The notes under the pieces: model-generated
Seen by the model: the letters and a program-made list of their open reading frames with translations, nothing else
Databases searched by the model: none
Told to the model about the DNA's origin: nothing
Program-made: the position numbers and the translations under genes
Part shown: in pieces, positions 1-7,419 of the stretch
Position numbering within the stretch: position 1 is the stretch's first letter
Layout: each line of letters starts with the position of its first letter
Source: Desulfobacterales bacterium
GTDB lineage: Bacteria; Desulfobacterota; Desulfobacteria; Desulfobacterales; UBA11574
Assembly (NCBI GenBank): GCA_012974475.1
Contig: JAAXQD010000185.1
Location: 1 to 18,052 of the forward strand
Direction: 5' to 3'
Length of the DNA: 18,052 nt

Positions 1-615
1 AAATGCCTTGAGCCCTTTATCGGTCAAGGGATGGGCCGCCAATTTACTGAGGACACTAAAGGGAATGGTGGCGATGTCGGCGCCCATTAACGCCGATTCC
101 AGTACATGAAGCGGATTGCGAATGCTTGCCACAATGATTTCAGTATCGAATGCGTAGTTACTGTAAATTTCAACAATCTGCTCCACCAGCAGAAGGCCTT
201 CCTGAGATATGTCATCCAGGCGACCGATGAAGGGGCTTACATACGTCGCCCCGGCTTTGGCCGCCATCAGCGCCTGCAACGGCGAAAAGACCAACGTTAC
301 GTTTGTCTTGATCCCTTCTTCGGCAAGTATTCGTGTCGCCTTTAAACCGTCCACCAACAAGGGAATTTTTATCACGATATTTTCATGGATTTTTGAGAGT
401 TCACGACCCTCTTTAACCATACCTTCGGCATCGATGCTGATAACCTCAGCGCTGATGGGGCCGTTCACGATTTCGCAGATTTCTTTAATAATCTCTTCAA
501 AGTCTCGACCCTCTTTGGCTATCAGGCTGGGATTGGTTGTAACGCCGTCAACCATCCCCATGCTGTGTGCTTCCTTAATTTCGTCGATGTTTGCAGTGTC
601 GATAAAAAATTTCAT
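1..615 (-). CDS. tal: Transaldolase / fructose-6-phosphate aldolase family protein, 3' end outside window
   Basis: The frame opens with ATG at 615 and stays open to base 1, giving 205 residues; the family is about 215, so roughly ten C-terminal residues are missing. The N-terminus MKFFIDTANIDEI and the VTTNPSL segment (residues about 25-31) are hallmarks of the short transaldolase family. The Schiff-base lysine is K83 in IKIP. Known family role: a cytosolic TIM-barrel class I aldolase that moves a dihydroxyacetone unit in the non-oxidative pentose phosphate pathway; some members are fructose-6-phosphate aldolases, and sequence alone does not separate the two here. An excellent Shine-Dalgarno, AGGAGG, lies 8 bases upstream of the ATG. 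The 108-base gap upstream (616-723) shows no terminator and only a weak promoter candidate (TTGCGG, 16 bases, AATAAT), so transcription may continue from the folK side. Confidence 0.95.
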   Translation of the reverse strand, partial: MKFFIDTANIDEIKEAHSMGMVDGVTTNPSLIAKEGRDFEEIIKEICEIVNGPISAEVISIDAEGMVKEGRELSKIHENIVIKIPLLVDGLKATRILAEEGIKTNVTLVFSPLQALMAAKAGATYVSPFIGRLDDISQEGLLLVEQIVEIYSNYAFDTEIIVASIRNPLHVLESALMGADIATIPFSVLSKLAAHPLTDKGLKAF

Positions 616-723
616 CTAAAAAACCTCCTGTTCGATATATTGATTTCTTAATTATTCGTCTTGTTGCAGTTGCCGCAAAAAACGCTTTATGATTCGGCGA
701 ACTGGATGATAGCGGGTTGGGAA

Positions 724-984
724 CTATTTTTCTGAATGCTTTCCCGCAAATTTATCCCTGCATTCCTGGCTGCAAAAATATAAATCCTGTCCGTCGATTT
801 TTAAATCAACGCCGTCTTTTCTGGCGAAATATACGCCACAATAGGGATCTTTAACCATGACGTTGTCGATCTCGCCTGCTTTTTTTTCCGATACCGTTTG
901 GTGCGACGACGGCTCTTTAAGTATCCAGGATTTCAGAAACCTGTAACAAAGGTATACAATACCCAATAGGATTAATAATCGCAT
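724..984 (-). CDS. Small membrane-anchored YHS/TRASH-like (PP0621-type) protein
   Basis: This is an 86-residue protein. Residues about 1-20 (MRLLILLGIVYLCYRFLKSW) form one hydrophobic segment, either an uncleaved anchor or a signal anchor. After a polar linker comes a compact module with DPYCGVYF (about 47-54), then GQDLYFCSQECRDKF (about 65-79). The C...C-x3-C pattern with the flanking aromatic and GxDLYFCSxxC motif resembles YHS/TRASH metal-binding domains and the PP0621-type proteins. Family knowledge suggests binding of a metal such as copper or zinc, but which metal and why is unknown. The ATG lies inside the end of folK (13-base overlap, 972-984), so the two are probably translated together. 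The link to folate synthesis looks positional, not functional. The function is not assigned. Confidence 0.85.
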   Translation of the reverse strand: MRLLILLGIVYLCYRFLKSWILKEPSSHQTVSEKKAGEIDNVMVKDPYCGVYFARKDGVDLKIDGQDLYFCSQECRDKFAGKHSEK

Positions 985-1478
985 CGATACTCAACAATCC
1001 TTTGCTCATTCTTATCCAGGACATCCAGCAGCGCCTGCATCTCTTTTTTTAAAACAGGATGAACAATCGTTGGATCTATATCACAGATTGGTCTTAATAC
1101 AAAACGTCTTTTGTGCATTCTGGGATGTGGAACGATCAGTTTGGATGAATTCGTCACCAAATCATCGTACAAAATGATGTCCAAATCAAGAACCCTGGGA
1201 CCGAATCTTATGGAACCGTCCACACGTCCGGCACCTCGTTCTATAGATTTAAGTGTCTTTAACAGCTCAAAAGGGGCAAGGGTGGTTTCAACCTTGACCA
1301 CGACATTTATAAACCAATCCTGGTTTTTGTAATCCACCGGCTCGGTTTTGTAGAACCGCGACCACGCCTTTTCCACGGCATTTTGGGTGTTTGTCAGGGC
1401 AGAGATTCCGTTCTTGCAATTCAACAGTTTGTCTCCGATGTTGGAACCGGCCCCAATGTATGCGGTATGAACGCCCAT
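972..1478 (-). CDS. folK: 2-amino-4-hydroxy-6-hydroxymethyldihydropteridine pyrophosphokinase (HPPK)
   Basis: A 168-residue protein of normal HPPK length. It transfers pyrophosphate from ATP to 6-hydroxymethyl-7,8-dihydropterin in cytosolic folate synthesis. The N-terminus has AYIGAGSNIGD (about 6-16), the family's GxGSNxG-type opening. The signature RFGPRVLDLDIILY spans about 91-104, with D98 and D100 as the Mg2+ ligands, and VPHPRMHKRRFVL (about 117-128) is the conserved C-terminal substrate loop. The start is ATG at 1478. No clear Shine-Dalgarno precedes it; the leader reads GTAAAAATTGAACA. A diverged intergenic repeat (1503-1568) lies just upstream, between dapF and folK. The 3' end overlaps the next gene by 13 bases. 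Other folate genes are not in the window. Confidence 0.97.
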   Translation of the reverse strand: MGVHTAYIGAGSNIGDKLLNCKNGISALTNTQNAVEKAWSRFYKTEPVDYKNQDWFINVVVKVETTLAPFELLKTLKSIERGAGRVDGSIRFGPRVLDLDIILYDDLVTNSSKLIVPHPRMHKRRFVLRPICDIDPTIVHPVLKKEMQALLDVLDKNEQRIVEYRCDY

Positions 1479-1502
1479 TGTTCAATTTTTACAATCGCTT
1501 CC

Positions 1503-1568
1503 CGATGCGATACAATGTCCTGCTTAAAGCGGGACACTAAAAAAGAGAAATCCCCAAACGATCAATTA
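1503..1568 (-). repeat. Diverged intergenic repeat, copy B (dapF-folK gap)
   Basis: This stretch aligns end to end with 15931-15999. Shared blocks in order on the plus strand are CGATGC, CTTAAAGCGGGAC (identical 13-mer, 1523-1535 here), CT-AAAAA with GAAAT, and a terminal GATCAATTA. Between the blocks the copies differ by substitutions and small indels. Copy B contains an inverted repeat, GTCCTGCTTAAAGCGGGAC (1517-1535). It folds better as plus-strand RNA (a U-G pair) than as minus-strand RNA (a C-A mismatch). The T-run lies before, not after, the stem on the transcribed strand, so it is not a standard terminator. Confidence 0.65.
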
Positions 1569-1608
1569 TAATCCGTCAAAGAAAAATGCCGGAGTGCGCT
1601 CTTGGAAA

Positions 1609-2442
1609 TCAGGAATTGTCTTTCCATGCATCGTCAAAGAGTTTCGCCCGGTAAATGACTCGGGCATCCCCTTCAAGATAAATGTCCTGATATGTAGCAT
1701 CTTTTTCTTTGTAATAGATCTTGAGATTAACACCGCTCCGGGTCAAAACATGGATCGGAGCATCGATCTTCATCTTGCGAGCCATGATGAGCGCACCCGC
1801 AACGGACCCGGTCCCACAAGCCAATGTTTCATCCTCAACGCCACGCTCGTAGGTTCGAACTCCAATGGTATCATCTTTTATGGGGCAGATGAAATTAACA
1901 TTGGTGCCGGCCGGAGCAAACATATCGTGGAACCGGATCTCCCGTCCCATTTTAACAACTTCGACATCATCAAGGGTGTCTGTTACCATCACCACATGGG
2001 GTACGCCCGTATTGATGCTGGAGACGGAAATCGAACGGTCTTTAAGTTCGAGGGTATAATCCGTTTTGAGATCTGACGGATCTGTCATTTTTATTTTAAC
2101 GCTTTCGCCGGCAACCTGAGCTTCAACGATTCCGGCCCCGGTCTCAAAGGACATCTCCGATCCGGCAATACCGTTTAAATATGCAAACCGCGCAACACAC
2201 CGTGCACCATTTCCGCACATCTCCGCAACACTGCCGTCGGAGTTAAAAAACCGCCATTTGAAGTCCGCGCCCTCCGTGTTCTCCACAAGGATGAATCCGT
2301 CGGCCCCTACAGACATTTTTCTGCGACATACCTTGACAATAAAATTTAACAGATCGGTTTCATCTACAATTCTATCGCGGTTGTCGACGACAATAAAGTC
2401 GTTGCCGCTGCCGCTCATCTTATAAAATTCTATTTTTTCCAT
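1609..2442 (-). CDS. dapF: Diaminopimelate epimerase
   Basis: A 277-residue protein that interconverts LL- and meso-diaminopimelate in the cytosol, supplying peptidoglycan and lysine synthesis. The two catalytic cysteines are visible: C76 in EMCGNGARCVARF and C209 in LACGTGSVAGA. The N-terminal FYKMSGSGNDFIVVDNRD is also typical. ATG at 2442 is preferred because AGGTGA sits about 9 bases upstream. An in-frame TTG at 2451 that overlaps the lysA stop is the alternative, giving 280 residues. The gene follows lysA with a 5-base gap, so the product of the epimerase feeds the enzyme encoded immediately before it. dapA, dapB and an aminotransferase step (dapL or similar) are not in the window. Confidence 0.97.
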   Translation of the reverse strand: MEKIEFYKMSGSGNDFIVVDNRDRIVDETDLLNFIVKVCRRKMSVGADGFILVENTEGADFKWRFFNSDGSVAEMCGNGARCVARFAYLNGIAGSEMSFETGAGIVEAQVAGESVKIKMTDPSDLKTDYTLELKDRSISVSSINTGVPHVVMVTDTLDDVEVVKMGREIRFHDMFAPAGTNVNFICPIKDDTIGVRTYERGVEDETLACGTGSVAGALIMARKMKIDAPIHVLTRSGVNLKIYYKEKDATYQDIYLEGDARVIYRAKLFDDAWKDNS

Positions 2443-2447
2443 AATGT

Positions 2448-3707
2448 TCAATCACCTAAAAACGGCGGGATCGACTCGCTGACGACCAGATCCTGGTAAC
2501 TCTCGCGATTTCGAACCACATAAAAACTGTCATCCTTTACCATGACTTCGGCCACCCTGGGTCTGGAGCAGTAATTGGAACTCATGGTAAAGCCATAGGC
2601 CCCTGCACTCATCACCGCAAGAAGATCGCCTTTTTTTACATTGTTGATCTTGCGGTCTTGGGCCAGAAAATCCGCGCTCTCGCAAATGGGGCCCACGACA
2701 TCTGCCGTTATCGGGTCGTCTTCAGCACGGACAACCGGTTCAATGGCATGAAAAGCGCTGTACAATGTGGGGCGCATCAGATCGTTCATTCCGGCATCGG
2801 CAACCACAAACTCTTTGACTCGACTCGATTTCCTGAAAAGAACCTGGGTCACCAGTATTCCGGCATTTCCGACGATAACCCTACCGGGTTCCAAGATCAG
2901 TTTTAGATGGGCACCTTTGAGGGAGTCGACGATGGCCCGGGCATATTCACGGGGATGGGGCGGCGATTCATTGTCATAGGTTATTCCGAGCCCCCCGCCC
3001 ATATCCAGGTATTTGATTTTGATTCCCATATGGCGCAGTTCATCGATCAAGCGCCTTATGCTTTCCAGTGCTTCGATAAAAGGTTTTGCTTCTGTTATCT
3101 GTGACCCGATATGGCAGTCGATACCCACCACATCGATATTGTCGAGTCTGCTTGCAACTTTATACCCTTCAAGGGCAGTCTCTGTATCGACACCGAATTT
3201 GTTTTTTTCCAGGCCGGTTGAAATATACGGGTGTGTCTTGGGATCGACGTCGGGATTTACCCGAATGGCCACAGGTGCTTTTCGGTTTAAAAGACCCGCC
3301 CTTTCATTGATGAGATCGATTTCTTCAAGGGATTCTACATTGAACATCAGGATCCCCGCTTCGAGGGCATAGTCTATCTCATCCATACGCTTTCCGACAC
3401 CTGAATAGACGATTCTGTCTGAAGAAAAACCGGCTTTCAACCCCCGATACAGTTCGCCGCCGGAAACAATATCGAGCCCGCTGCCAAGGGTTTCAAACAG
3501 CTTCAAAACTGCCTGATTCGTATTGGCCTTTGCTGAATAGCATACAAGTCTGTCCTGACTTTCAAAGGCCTCATCAAAAATTAAAAAATGGCGCTTTAGC
3601 GTCGCATGACTGTACAAATAAAACGGCGTCCCGACATCTTCGGCAATGGTCCGGATTGGCACATCTTCACAATACAACTCGTTGTTGCGATAGGCAAAAT
3701 GATGCAT
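2448..3707 (-). CDS. lysA: Diaminopimelate decarboxylase
   Basis: A 419-residue fold-type III PLP enzyme that decarboxylates meso-diaminopimelate to L-lysine, the last lysine step. The N-terminal TIM barrel carries the PLP lysine K60 in CYSAKAN, HIGSQI (199-204), the glycine-rich phosphate loop GGGLG (237-241) and EPGR (273-276). The C-terminal beta domain has GPICESAD with C342, the active-site cysteine from the partner subunit, and AYGFTMSSNY (370-379). The start is ATG at 3707, preceded by AAAAAGGGG at good spacing. The gene lies between the lptM-like lipoprotein gene and dapF, an arrangement also known from proteobacterial lptM-lysA-dapF loci. Confidence 0.98.
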   Translation of the reverse strand: MHHFAYRNNELYCEDVPIRTIAEDVGTPFYLYSHATLKRHFLIFDEAFESQDRLVCYSAKANTNQAVLKLFETLGSGLDIVSGGELYRGLKAGFSSDRIVYSGVGKRMDEIDYALEAGILMFNVESLEEIDLINERAGLLNRKAPVAIRVNPDVDPKTHPYISTGLEKNKFGVDTETALEGYKVASRLDNIDVVGIDCHIGSQITEAKPFIEALESIRRLIDELRHMGIKIKYLDMGGGLGITYDNESPPHPREYARAIVDSLKGAHLKLILEPGRVIVGNAGILVTQVLFRKSSRVKEFVVADAGMNDLMRPTLYSAFHAIEPVVRAEDDPITADVVGPICESADFLAQDRKINNVKKGDLLAVMSAGAYGFTMSSNYCSRPRVAEVMVKDDSFYVVRNRESYQDLVVSESIPPFLGD

Positions 3708-3772
3708 AAAACCCCTTTTTGTTCATGAACTATTGACAATCTCGTAAAAAGTCTTTTGTGGGAAAAATTTTT

Positions 3773-3925
3773 CTAAGAACCAGCCCCTTTTATATTTTGA
3801 TCCACAGTTTCTTTTACAGGCGGCCTGGGCGGCCCCTTCTTGCCGCACCCCGAAAGAACAAAGGACAGCAAAATAACAATCGAACATATTAACACAAGAC
3901 TTTTTTTAAACATTTTTGTCATCAT
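3773..3925 (-). CDS. lptM: Small LptM (YifL)-type outer-membrane lipoprotein
   Basis: This 50-residue gene is easy to miss. The frame starts ATG-ATG at 3925/3922, with a third ATG at 3913, and stops with TAG at 3773. The N-terminus is basic (MTKMFKK), followed by a hydrophobic stretch (about 9-24) and a lipobox LSGC with the lipidated cysteine at 27. GKKGPPRPP follows directly, the proline-rich mark of the LptM/YifL family. In E. coli, LptM assists maturation of the LPS translocon protein LptD, and its gene sits next to dapF. The same neighbourhood, 3' of argH and just before lysA-dapF, supports the call. argH ends 14 bases upstream, so it is probably co-transcribed. The exact start among the three ATGs is uncertain, and function in this organism is inferred. 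Confidence 0.85.
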   Translation of the reverse strand: MMTKMFKKSLVLICSIVILLSFVLSGCGKKGPPRPPVKETVDQNIKGAGS

Positions 3926-3939
3926 CACTCAAATAACCA

Positions 3940-5331
3940 TCAACCGTTTATTTTTGAAGCAAGTTCTTCTTCCGCCGCCTTTATGGCAGCCCTTACGTTT
4001 TCTGACGCCGTCCCTCCCGGGGATTTTCTCCGGTTTATCATCTGATCCGTGGTTAAGATTTTGAATATGTCTTTTTTAATATGGGATGAAAAGGACTGCA
4101 ATTCCTCAAGGGTCAGTTCATGAAGTTCCTTTTTTTTATTCGAGGCATACGAAACCGCCTCACCGACACAGCCATGTGCCTGGCGGAACGGTATGCCGGT
4201 GCTTACGAGATAGTCCGCCATATCTGTTGCATTCAAAAATCCCCGGGTTGCCGCCGTACTCATTGCTTCCGTGTTAATCTTCAATTTCGGAAGCATTTTT
4301 ATATAAATCTCGATACATTGTTTTAAAATATCCACGGTTCCGAACAAAACGGGTTTATCTTCCTGCATGTCCCGGTTATACGACAAGGGCAAAGATTTCA
4401 TAATCGTCAATATGGATACCAGATCTCCAAAAACGCGTCCTGTTTTACCGCGAACCAGTTCAGGCACATCGGGGTTCTTCTTCTGGGGCATGATGCTGCT
4501 GCCGGTGGCAAAGGAATCTGGAAGTTCAATAAAACCGAATTCCGATGAAGACCATAAAATAAGCTCTTCCGACATTCGGCTTAAATGAACCATGCAGATG
4601 CTTGCAGCCGATATAAATTCAATGATAAAATCTCTATCCGACACGGCATCGATGCTGTTGGCCGATATTTTTGGAAAATCGAGAAGACTCGCCGTATACG
4701 CCCGGTCTATGGGATAGGTGGTTCCGGCAAGGGCTGCACTGCCCAGCGGCATCACGTTTATCCGTTTTAAACAGTCATCGAACCTTTCGACATCCCTTGA
4801 AAGCATTTCATAATACGCCATGAAATGATGGGATAAAAGAACCGGCTGGGCCCGCTGCAAGTGCGTGTAGCCGGGCATGACAACATCGAGGTAGGTTTTA
4901 GCAAGGTCCACCAAAACCATTTGGAGCATAAGCAGCCGTTTTACGGTATCTGAAGTCTCATCCCTCAGATACATCCTCACATCCAGAGCCACCTGATCGT
5001 TTCGGCTCCTTGCGGTATGGAGCTTCTGAGCGATTTTCCCGACTTTTTCCATGAGCCGGGTCTCGATATGCATGTGGATATCCTCCAGGCTGCTGTCAAA
5101 CTGGAACTCTCCCCGGTCGATCTCCCTTTTTATCAGACCCAGCCCTTCGATCAACGTTGTGGCGTCCTCTTCGGAAATAATAGACGCCTTTGCAAGCATG
5201 CGGCAGTGGGCGATACTCCCTTGAATATCATAAGAATAAAGACGTTTATCTATATCGATGGAAGACGTGAATTCTTCAACAAGCCTGTCTGTTTTTTCAG
5301 TGAATCTCCCGGTCCAGAGTTTTTCAGACAT
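3940..5331 (-). CDS. argH: Argininosuccinate lyase
   Basis: A 463-residue cytosolic tetramer-forming enzyme of the fumarase/aspartase superfamily. It cleaves argininosuccinate to arginine and fumarate. Visible elements are LWTGRF near the N-terminus, LHTARSRNDQ (104-113), the catalytic base region PGYTHLQRAQP with H157, and the superfamily signature GSSIMPQKKNPD (277-288) with the catalytic serine on the flexible loop. ATG at 5331 is chosen over the in-frame GTG at 5337 because AGAGGT lies 6 bases upstream. It overlaps the argF stop by 8 bases, implying translational coupling. argG, which often lies between argF and argH in related bacteria, is absent here with no remnant in the overlap. The stop is followed 14 bases later by the lptM-like gene. 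Confidence 0.98.
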   Translation of the reverse strand: MSEKLWTGRFTEKTDRLVEEFTSSIDIDKRLYSYDIQGSIAHCRMLAKASIISEEDATTLIEGLGLIKREIDRGEFQFDSSLEDIHMHIETRLMEKVGKIAQKLHTARSRNDQVALDVRMYLRDETSDTVKRLLMLQMVLVDLAKTYLDVVMPGYTHLQRAQPVLLSHHFMAYYEMLSRDVERFDDCLKRINVMPLGSAALAGTTYPIDRAYTASLLDFPKISANSIDAVSDRDFIIEFISAASICMVHLSRMSEELILWSSSEFGFIELPDSFATGSSIMPQKKNPDVPELVRGKTGRVFGDLVSILTIMKSLPLSYNRDMQEDKPVLFGTVDILKQCIEIYIKMLPKLKINTEAMSTAATRGFLNATDMADYLVSTGIPFRQAHGCVGEAVSYASNKKKELHELTLEELQSFSSHIKKDIFKILTTDQMINRRKSPGGTASENVRAAIKAAEEELASKING

Positions 5332-6289
5332 AGACACCTCTTTTTACGACACACAGAGAAATTTTACAGTGAAGTTTATTTTCAGACTGGTCCCAAACAA
5401 CTGAATGGGGGCCTTCGAGGACTTCTTCGCTAATCTCATTCCCCCTGTGTGCCGGAAGGCAATGCATCAAAATAACATCGTCGGGAGCATTTTTTAAAAG
5501 CGCTTCATTGATCTGGAAGGGCTCAAACACATGCCGTCTGCTACTGAGCTCGCTCTCCTGCCCCATGCTCGCCCAAATATCGGTATAAATTACATCTGCA
5601 CCCTTTACGGCTTCGACAGGATCCGAGGTTACGACAATTTTACCAACGCCTTTTCCCAAAGCGGTTTCTAAAATTTGCCGGTCAGGGGAATATCCTTCGG
5701 GACAGGCCATGTTAAGATTCATTCCCAAAACAGCCGCTGCATTTATCCAGGAGTGGGACACATTGTTTCCGTCCCCCACCCAGACGATGTTGATATCTTT
5801 ATACCTCCCCTTATGTTCGATGACCGTCATAATATCGCTGATCACCTGGCATGGGTGGTACAGATCTGTCAGTGCATTGATAACCGGAATCGATGAAAAC
5901 TCAGCGAACTCATCCAGCAGATCCTGGGAGTATGTCCGGATCGCCAGACCGTCCAGATAGTTTGAAAGCACTCTGGCGATGTCTCGAACAGGTTCGTTGC
6001 GGGCAATCTGGGGGTCCTCTGCACCGATAAAAATCGGTGTTCCGCCAAGCTGCACCATGGCCGCTTCAAAGGAAACCCGGGTTCGGATCGACGGCTTGTC
6101 AAAAATAAGCCCCAGGGTTTTACCCACAAGGGATTTATCTCTAATTCCGTTTCTGTATCTTTTTTTGAGTTCGATGGCCCGTTCAAGGATTGCCTCAAAA
6201 TCCTCTACGCTAAGATCCAAAAGTGTCAAAATGTTTTTTTTCAACTCAACCTCATCTTTTGATCGAAGATCTTCAACCCAAAATTTCAT
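5324..6289 (-). CDS. argF: Ornithine carbamoyltransferase
   Basis: A 321-residue cytosolic enzyme that makes citrulline from ornithine and carbamoyl phosphate. The carbamoyl-phosphate loop SIRTR (67-71), HPCQ (145-148), the ornithine-binding D237 with SMG (241-243), and HCLPAHRG (276-283) are all present. These distinguish it from aspartate carbamoyltransferase. The C-terminal tail beyond ENKLH is slightly different from, and longer than, usual. The start is ATG at 6289. It falls inside the out-of-frame tail of argD: if the argD frame is restored, argD ends at 6273 and overlaps argF by 17 bases. At the other end argF overlaps argH by 8 bases. The arrangement argD-argF-argH suggests one translationally coupled operon. 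Confidence 0.98.
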   Translation of the reverse strand: MKFWVEDLRSKDEVELKKNILTLLDLSVEDFEAILERAIELKKRYRNGIRDKSLVGKTLGLIFDKPSIRTRVSFEAAMVQLGGTPIFIGAEDPQIARNEPVRDIARVLSNYLDGLAIRTYSQDLLDEFAEFSSIPVINALTDLYHPCQVISDIMTVIEHKGRYKDINIVWVGDGNNVSHSWINAAAVLGMNLNMACPEGYSPDRQILETALGKGVGKIVVTSDPVEAVKGADVIYTDIWASMGQESELSSRRHVFEPFQINEALLKNAPDDVILMHCLPAHRGNEISEEVLEGPHSVVWDQSENKLHCKISLCVVKRGVYV

Positions 6290-6386
6290 CCAGGCATGCC
6301 ACGAGTGCGTCTATATGATTTTTTTCAATGGTAAGCGGCGGAATAAAGCGCAAGATATTCTCTTGGATACAGTTTATCAGGCCCTT
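6273..6386 (-). pseudogene. argD: Detached C-terminal coding segment of argD in the +1 frame
   Basis: In the frame one base off the argD frame, 37 codons plus TGA read KGLINCIQENILRFIPP, then LTIEKNHIDALVACLDEILG. This matches the normal C-terminus of acetylornithine aminotransferases (the GLLINCIQ and LRFxPPL elements). It starts directly after the codons for KLEIE, with no room for the roughly 10-12 residues that normally separate these elements (the IVxxCLEK-type helix). A single net deletion therefore explains both the frameshift and the missing helix. Restoring the frame requires adding a number of bases equal to 2 modulo 3, about 29-35. The TAG just upstream in this frame excludes independent read-in. 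This is either a real mutation or an assembly error. Confidence 0.85.
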
Positions 6387-7419
6387 CTATTTCGAGCTTC
6401 ATCCCCACAAGCAGGCCTTTGCCACGAACATCCACAATCGATTCATGCCTGTTTTTCAGCCATAAAAGCCGTTCTTCAAAATAGGCGCCGATGTTTGAGC
6501 AATGCGCTATGATATTTTCTTCTGAAAGCACTTTAACCACCTCGAGTGAAGCTGCGGTGATAATGGGAGTGCCGCCGAATGTGGACGCATGGGCGCCCGG
6601 TCCGAATGCATCCGCCACGGCTTCTTTGGCAAGCATGGCGCCGATGGGCAATCCATTGCCAAGGGCCTTCGCCAATGTCATGATATCCGGTTCAATCCCG
6701 AAATGTTCATAGGCAAAAAGCTTGCCTGTGCGTCCCATTCCGGTCTGTATTTCATCAAAAATTAAAAGCATACCGGTTTCATCGCACACCCGCCTGACCG
6801 CCTTGAGATACCCATCATCGGGGCAACGCACCCCGCCTTCACCTTGGATCGGCTCTATCAAAACAGCGCACGTCTGCGGGCCGATTTTATTGTGCAAGGC
6901 ATCCATGTCGTTGAACGGTACATGGTCGAATCCCTCAAGAATCGGTTCGAATCCTTTTTTTATCTTATCCTGCCCGGTTGCAGAGAGTGTGGCCATGGTC
7001 CGTCCATGAAAAGACTGTTCCATGGAGACGATCCTGTAGCGTTCCCTTTCACCTTTGTCTTTGAAATACTTCCGGGCAAGCTTAATGGCCGCCTCATTGG
7101 CTTCAGCTCCGCTGTTGCAGAAAAAAACCCGGTCGGCAAAACTGTTTTGTGTCAGCCATGATGCCAGCTGTACCTGGGGCTCCGTATAGTAAAGGTTCGA
7201 CACATGCAAAAGGGTATCCGCCTGCTTTGCAAGCGCCTTAGAAATTCTCGGATGTGCATGGCCCAGGTTGCAAACCGCAATTCCGGAAACAAAATCCGTA
7301 TATTGTTTCCCTGTTGCATCCCAGAGATGGCACCCTTTGCCCTTGGTGATTACGATTGGAAATCTTTTGTAGGTTTTGGCGATAACCTCATCGGCCCGGG
7401 TCATGATATCTTCTTTCAT
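6325..7419 (-). CDS. argD: Acetylornithine aminotransferase, 3' end frameshifted
   Basis: A class III PLP aminotransferase that converts N-acetylglutamate semialdehyde to N-acetylornithine; in many bacteria it also serves as succinyldiaminopimelate aminotransferase. Residues 1-345 are normal: SGAEANEAAIKLAR (103-116), HGRT (138-141), PLP-ring aspartate D222 in FDEIQTGMGRTG, and the PLP lysine K251 in LAKALGNGLPIGAM. After KLEIEG (341-346) the reading ends with 18 unrelated residues and a stop at 6325. The total is 364 instead of the usual 390-400. The true C-terminus lies in another frame (6273-6386). The ATG at 7419 has AGGTG 5-6 bases upstream. The product as read would lack part of the C-terminal small domain, including the conserved LRFxPPL arginine, so activity is doubtful. 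Confidence 0.93.
   Translation of the reverse strand: MKEDIMTRADEVIAKTYKRFPIVITKGKGCHLWDATGKQYTDFVSGIAVCNLGHAHPRISKALAKQADTLLHVSNLYYTEPQVQLASWLTQNSFADRVFFCNSGAEANEAAIKLARKYFKDKGERERYRIVSMEQSFHGRTMATLSATGQDKIKKGFEPILEGFDHVPFNDMDALHNKIGPQTCAVLIEPIQGEGGVRCPDDGYLKAVRRVCDETGMLLIFDEIQTGMGRTGKLFAYEHFGIEPDIMTLAKALGNGLPIGAMLAKEAVADAFGPGAHASTFGGTPIITAASLEVVKVLSEENIIAHCSNIGAYFEERLLWLKNRHESIVDVRGKGLLVGMKLEIEGPDKLYPREYLALYSAAYH

Noticed and set aside
616..723. Promoter or terminator before the transaldolase gene
   Set aside because: Only a 3/6 -35 match (TTGCGG) with AATAAT was found, and no stem followed by a T-run. This is too weak to list as a feature.
1517..1535. Inverted repeat in the dapF-folK gap as a Rho-independent terminator
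   Set aside because: On the transcribed strand the stem has a C-A mismatch and the T-run precedes it, so it does not have terminator geometry.
1594..2076. Plus-strand frame of 160 codons opposite dapF
   Set aside because: The dapF frame carries both catalytic cysteine motifs. The opposite frame has no recognisable domain or ribosome-binding site.
6370..6400. Programmed ribosomal frameshift in argD
   Set aside because: No slippery heptamer or downstream pseudoknot is apparent, and a frameshift alone would not restore the missing 10-12 residues, so a deletion explains it better.
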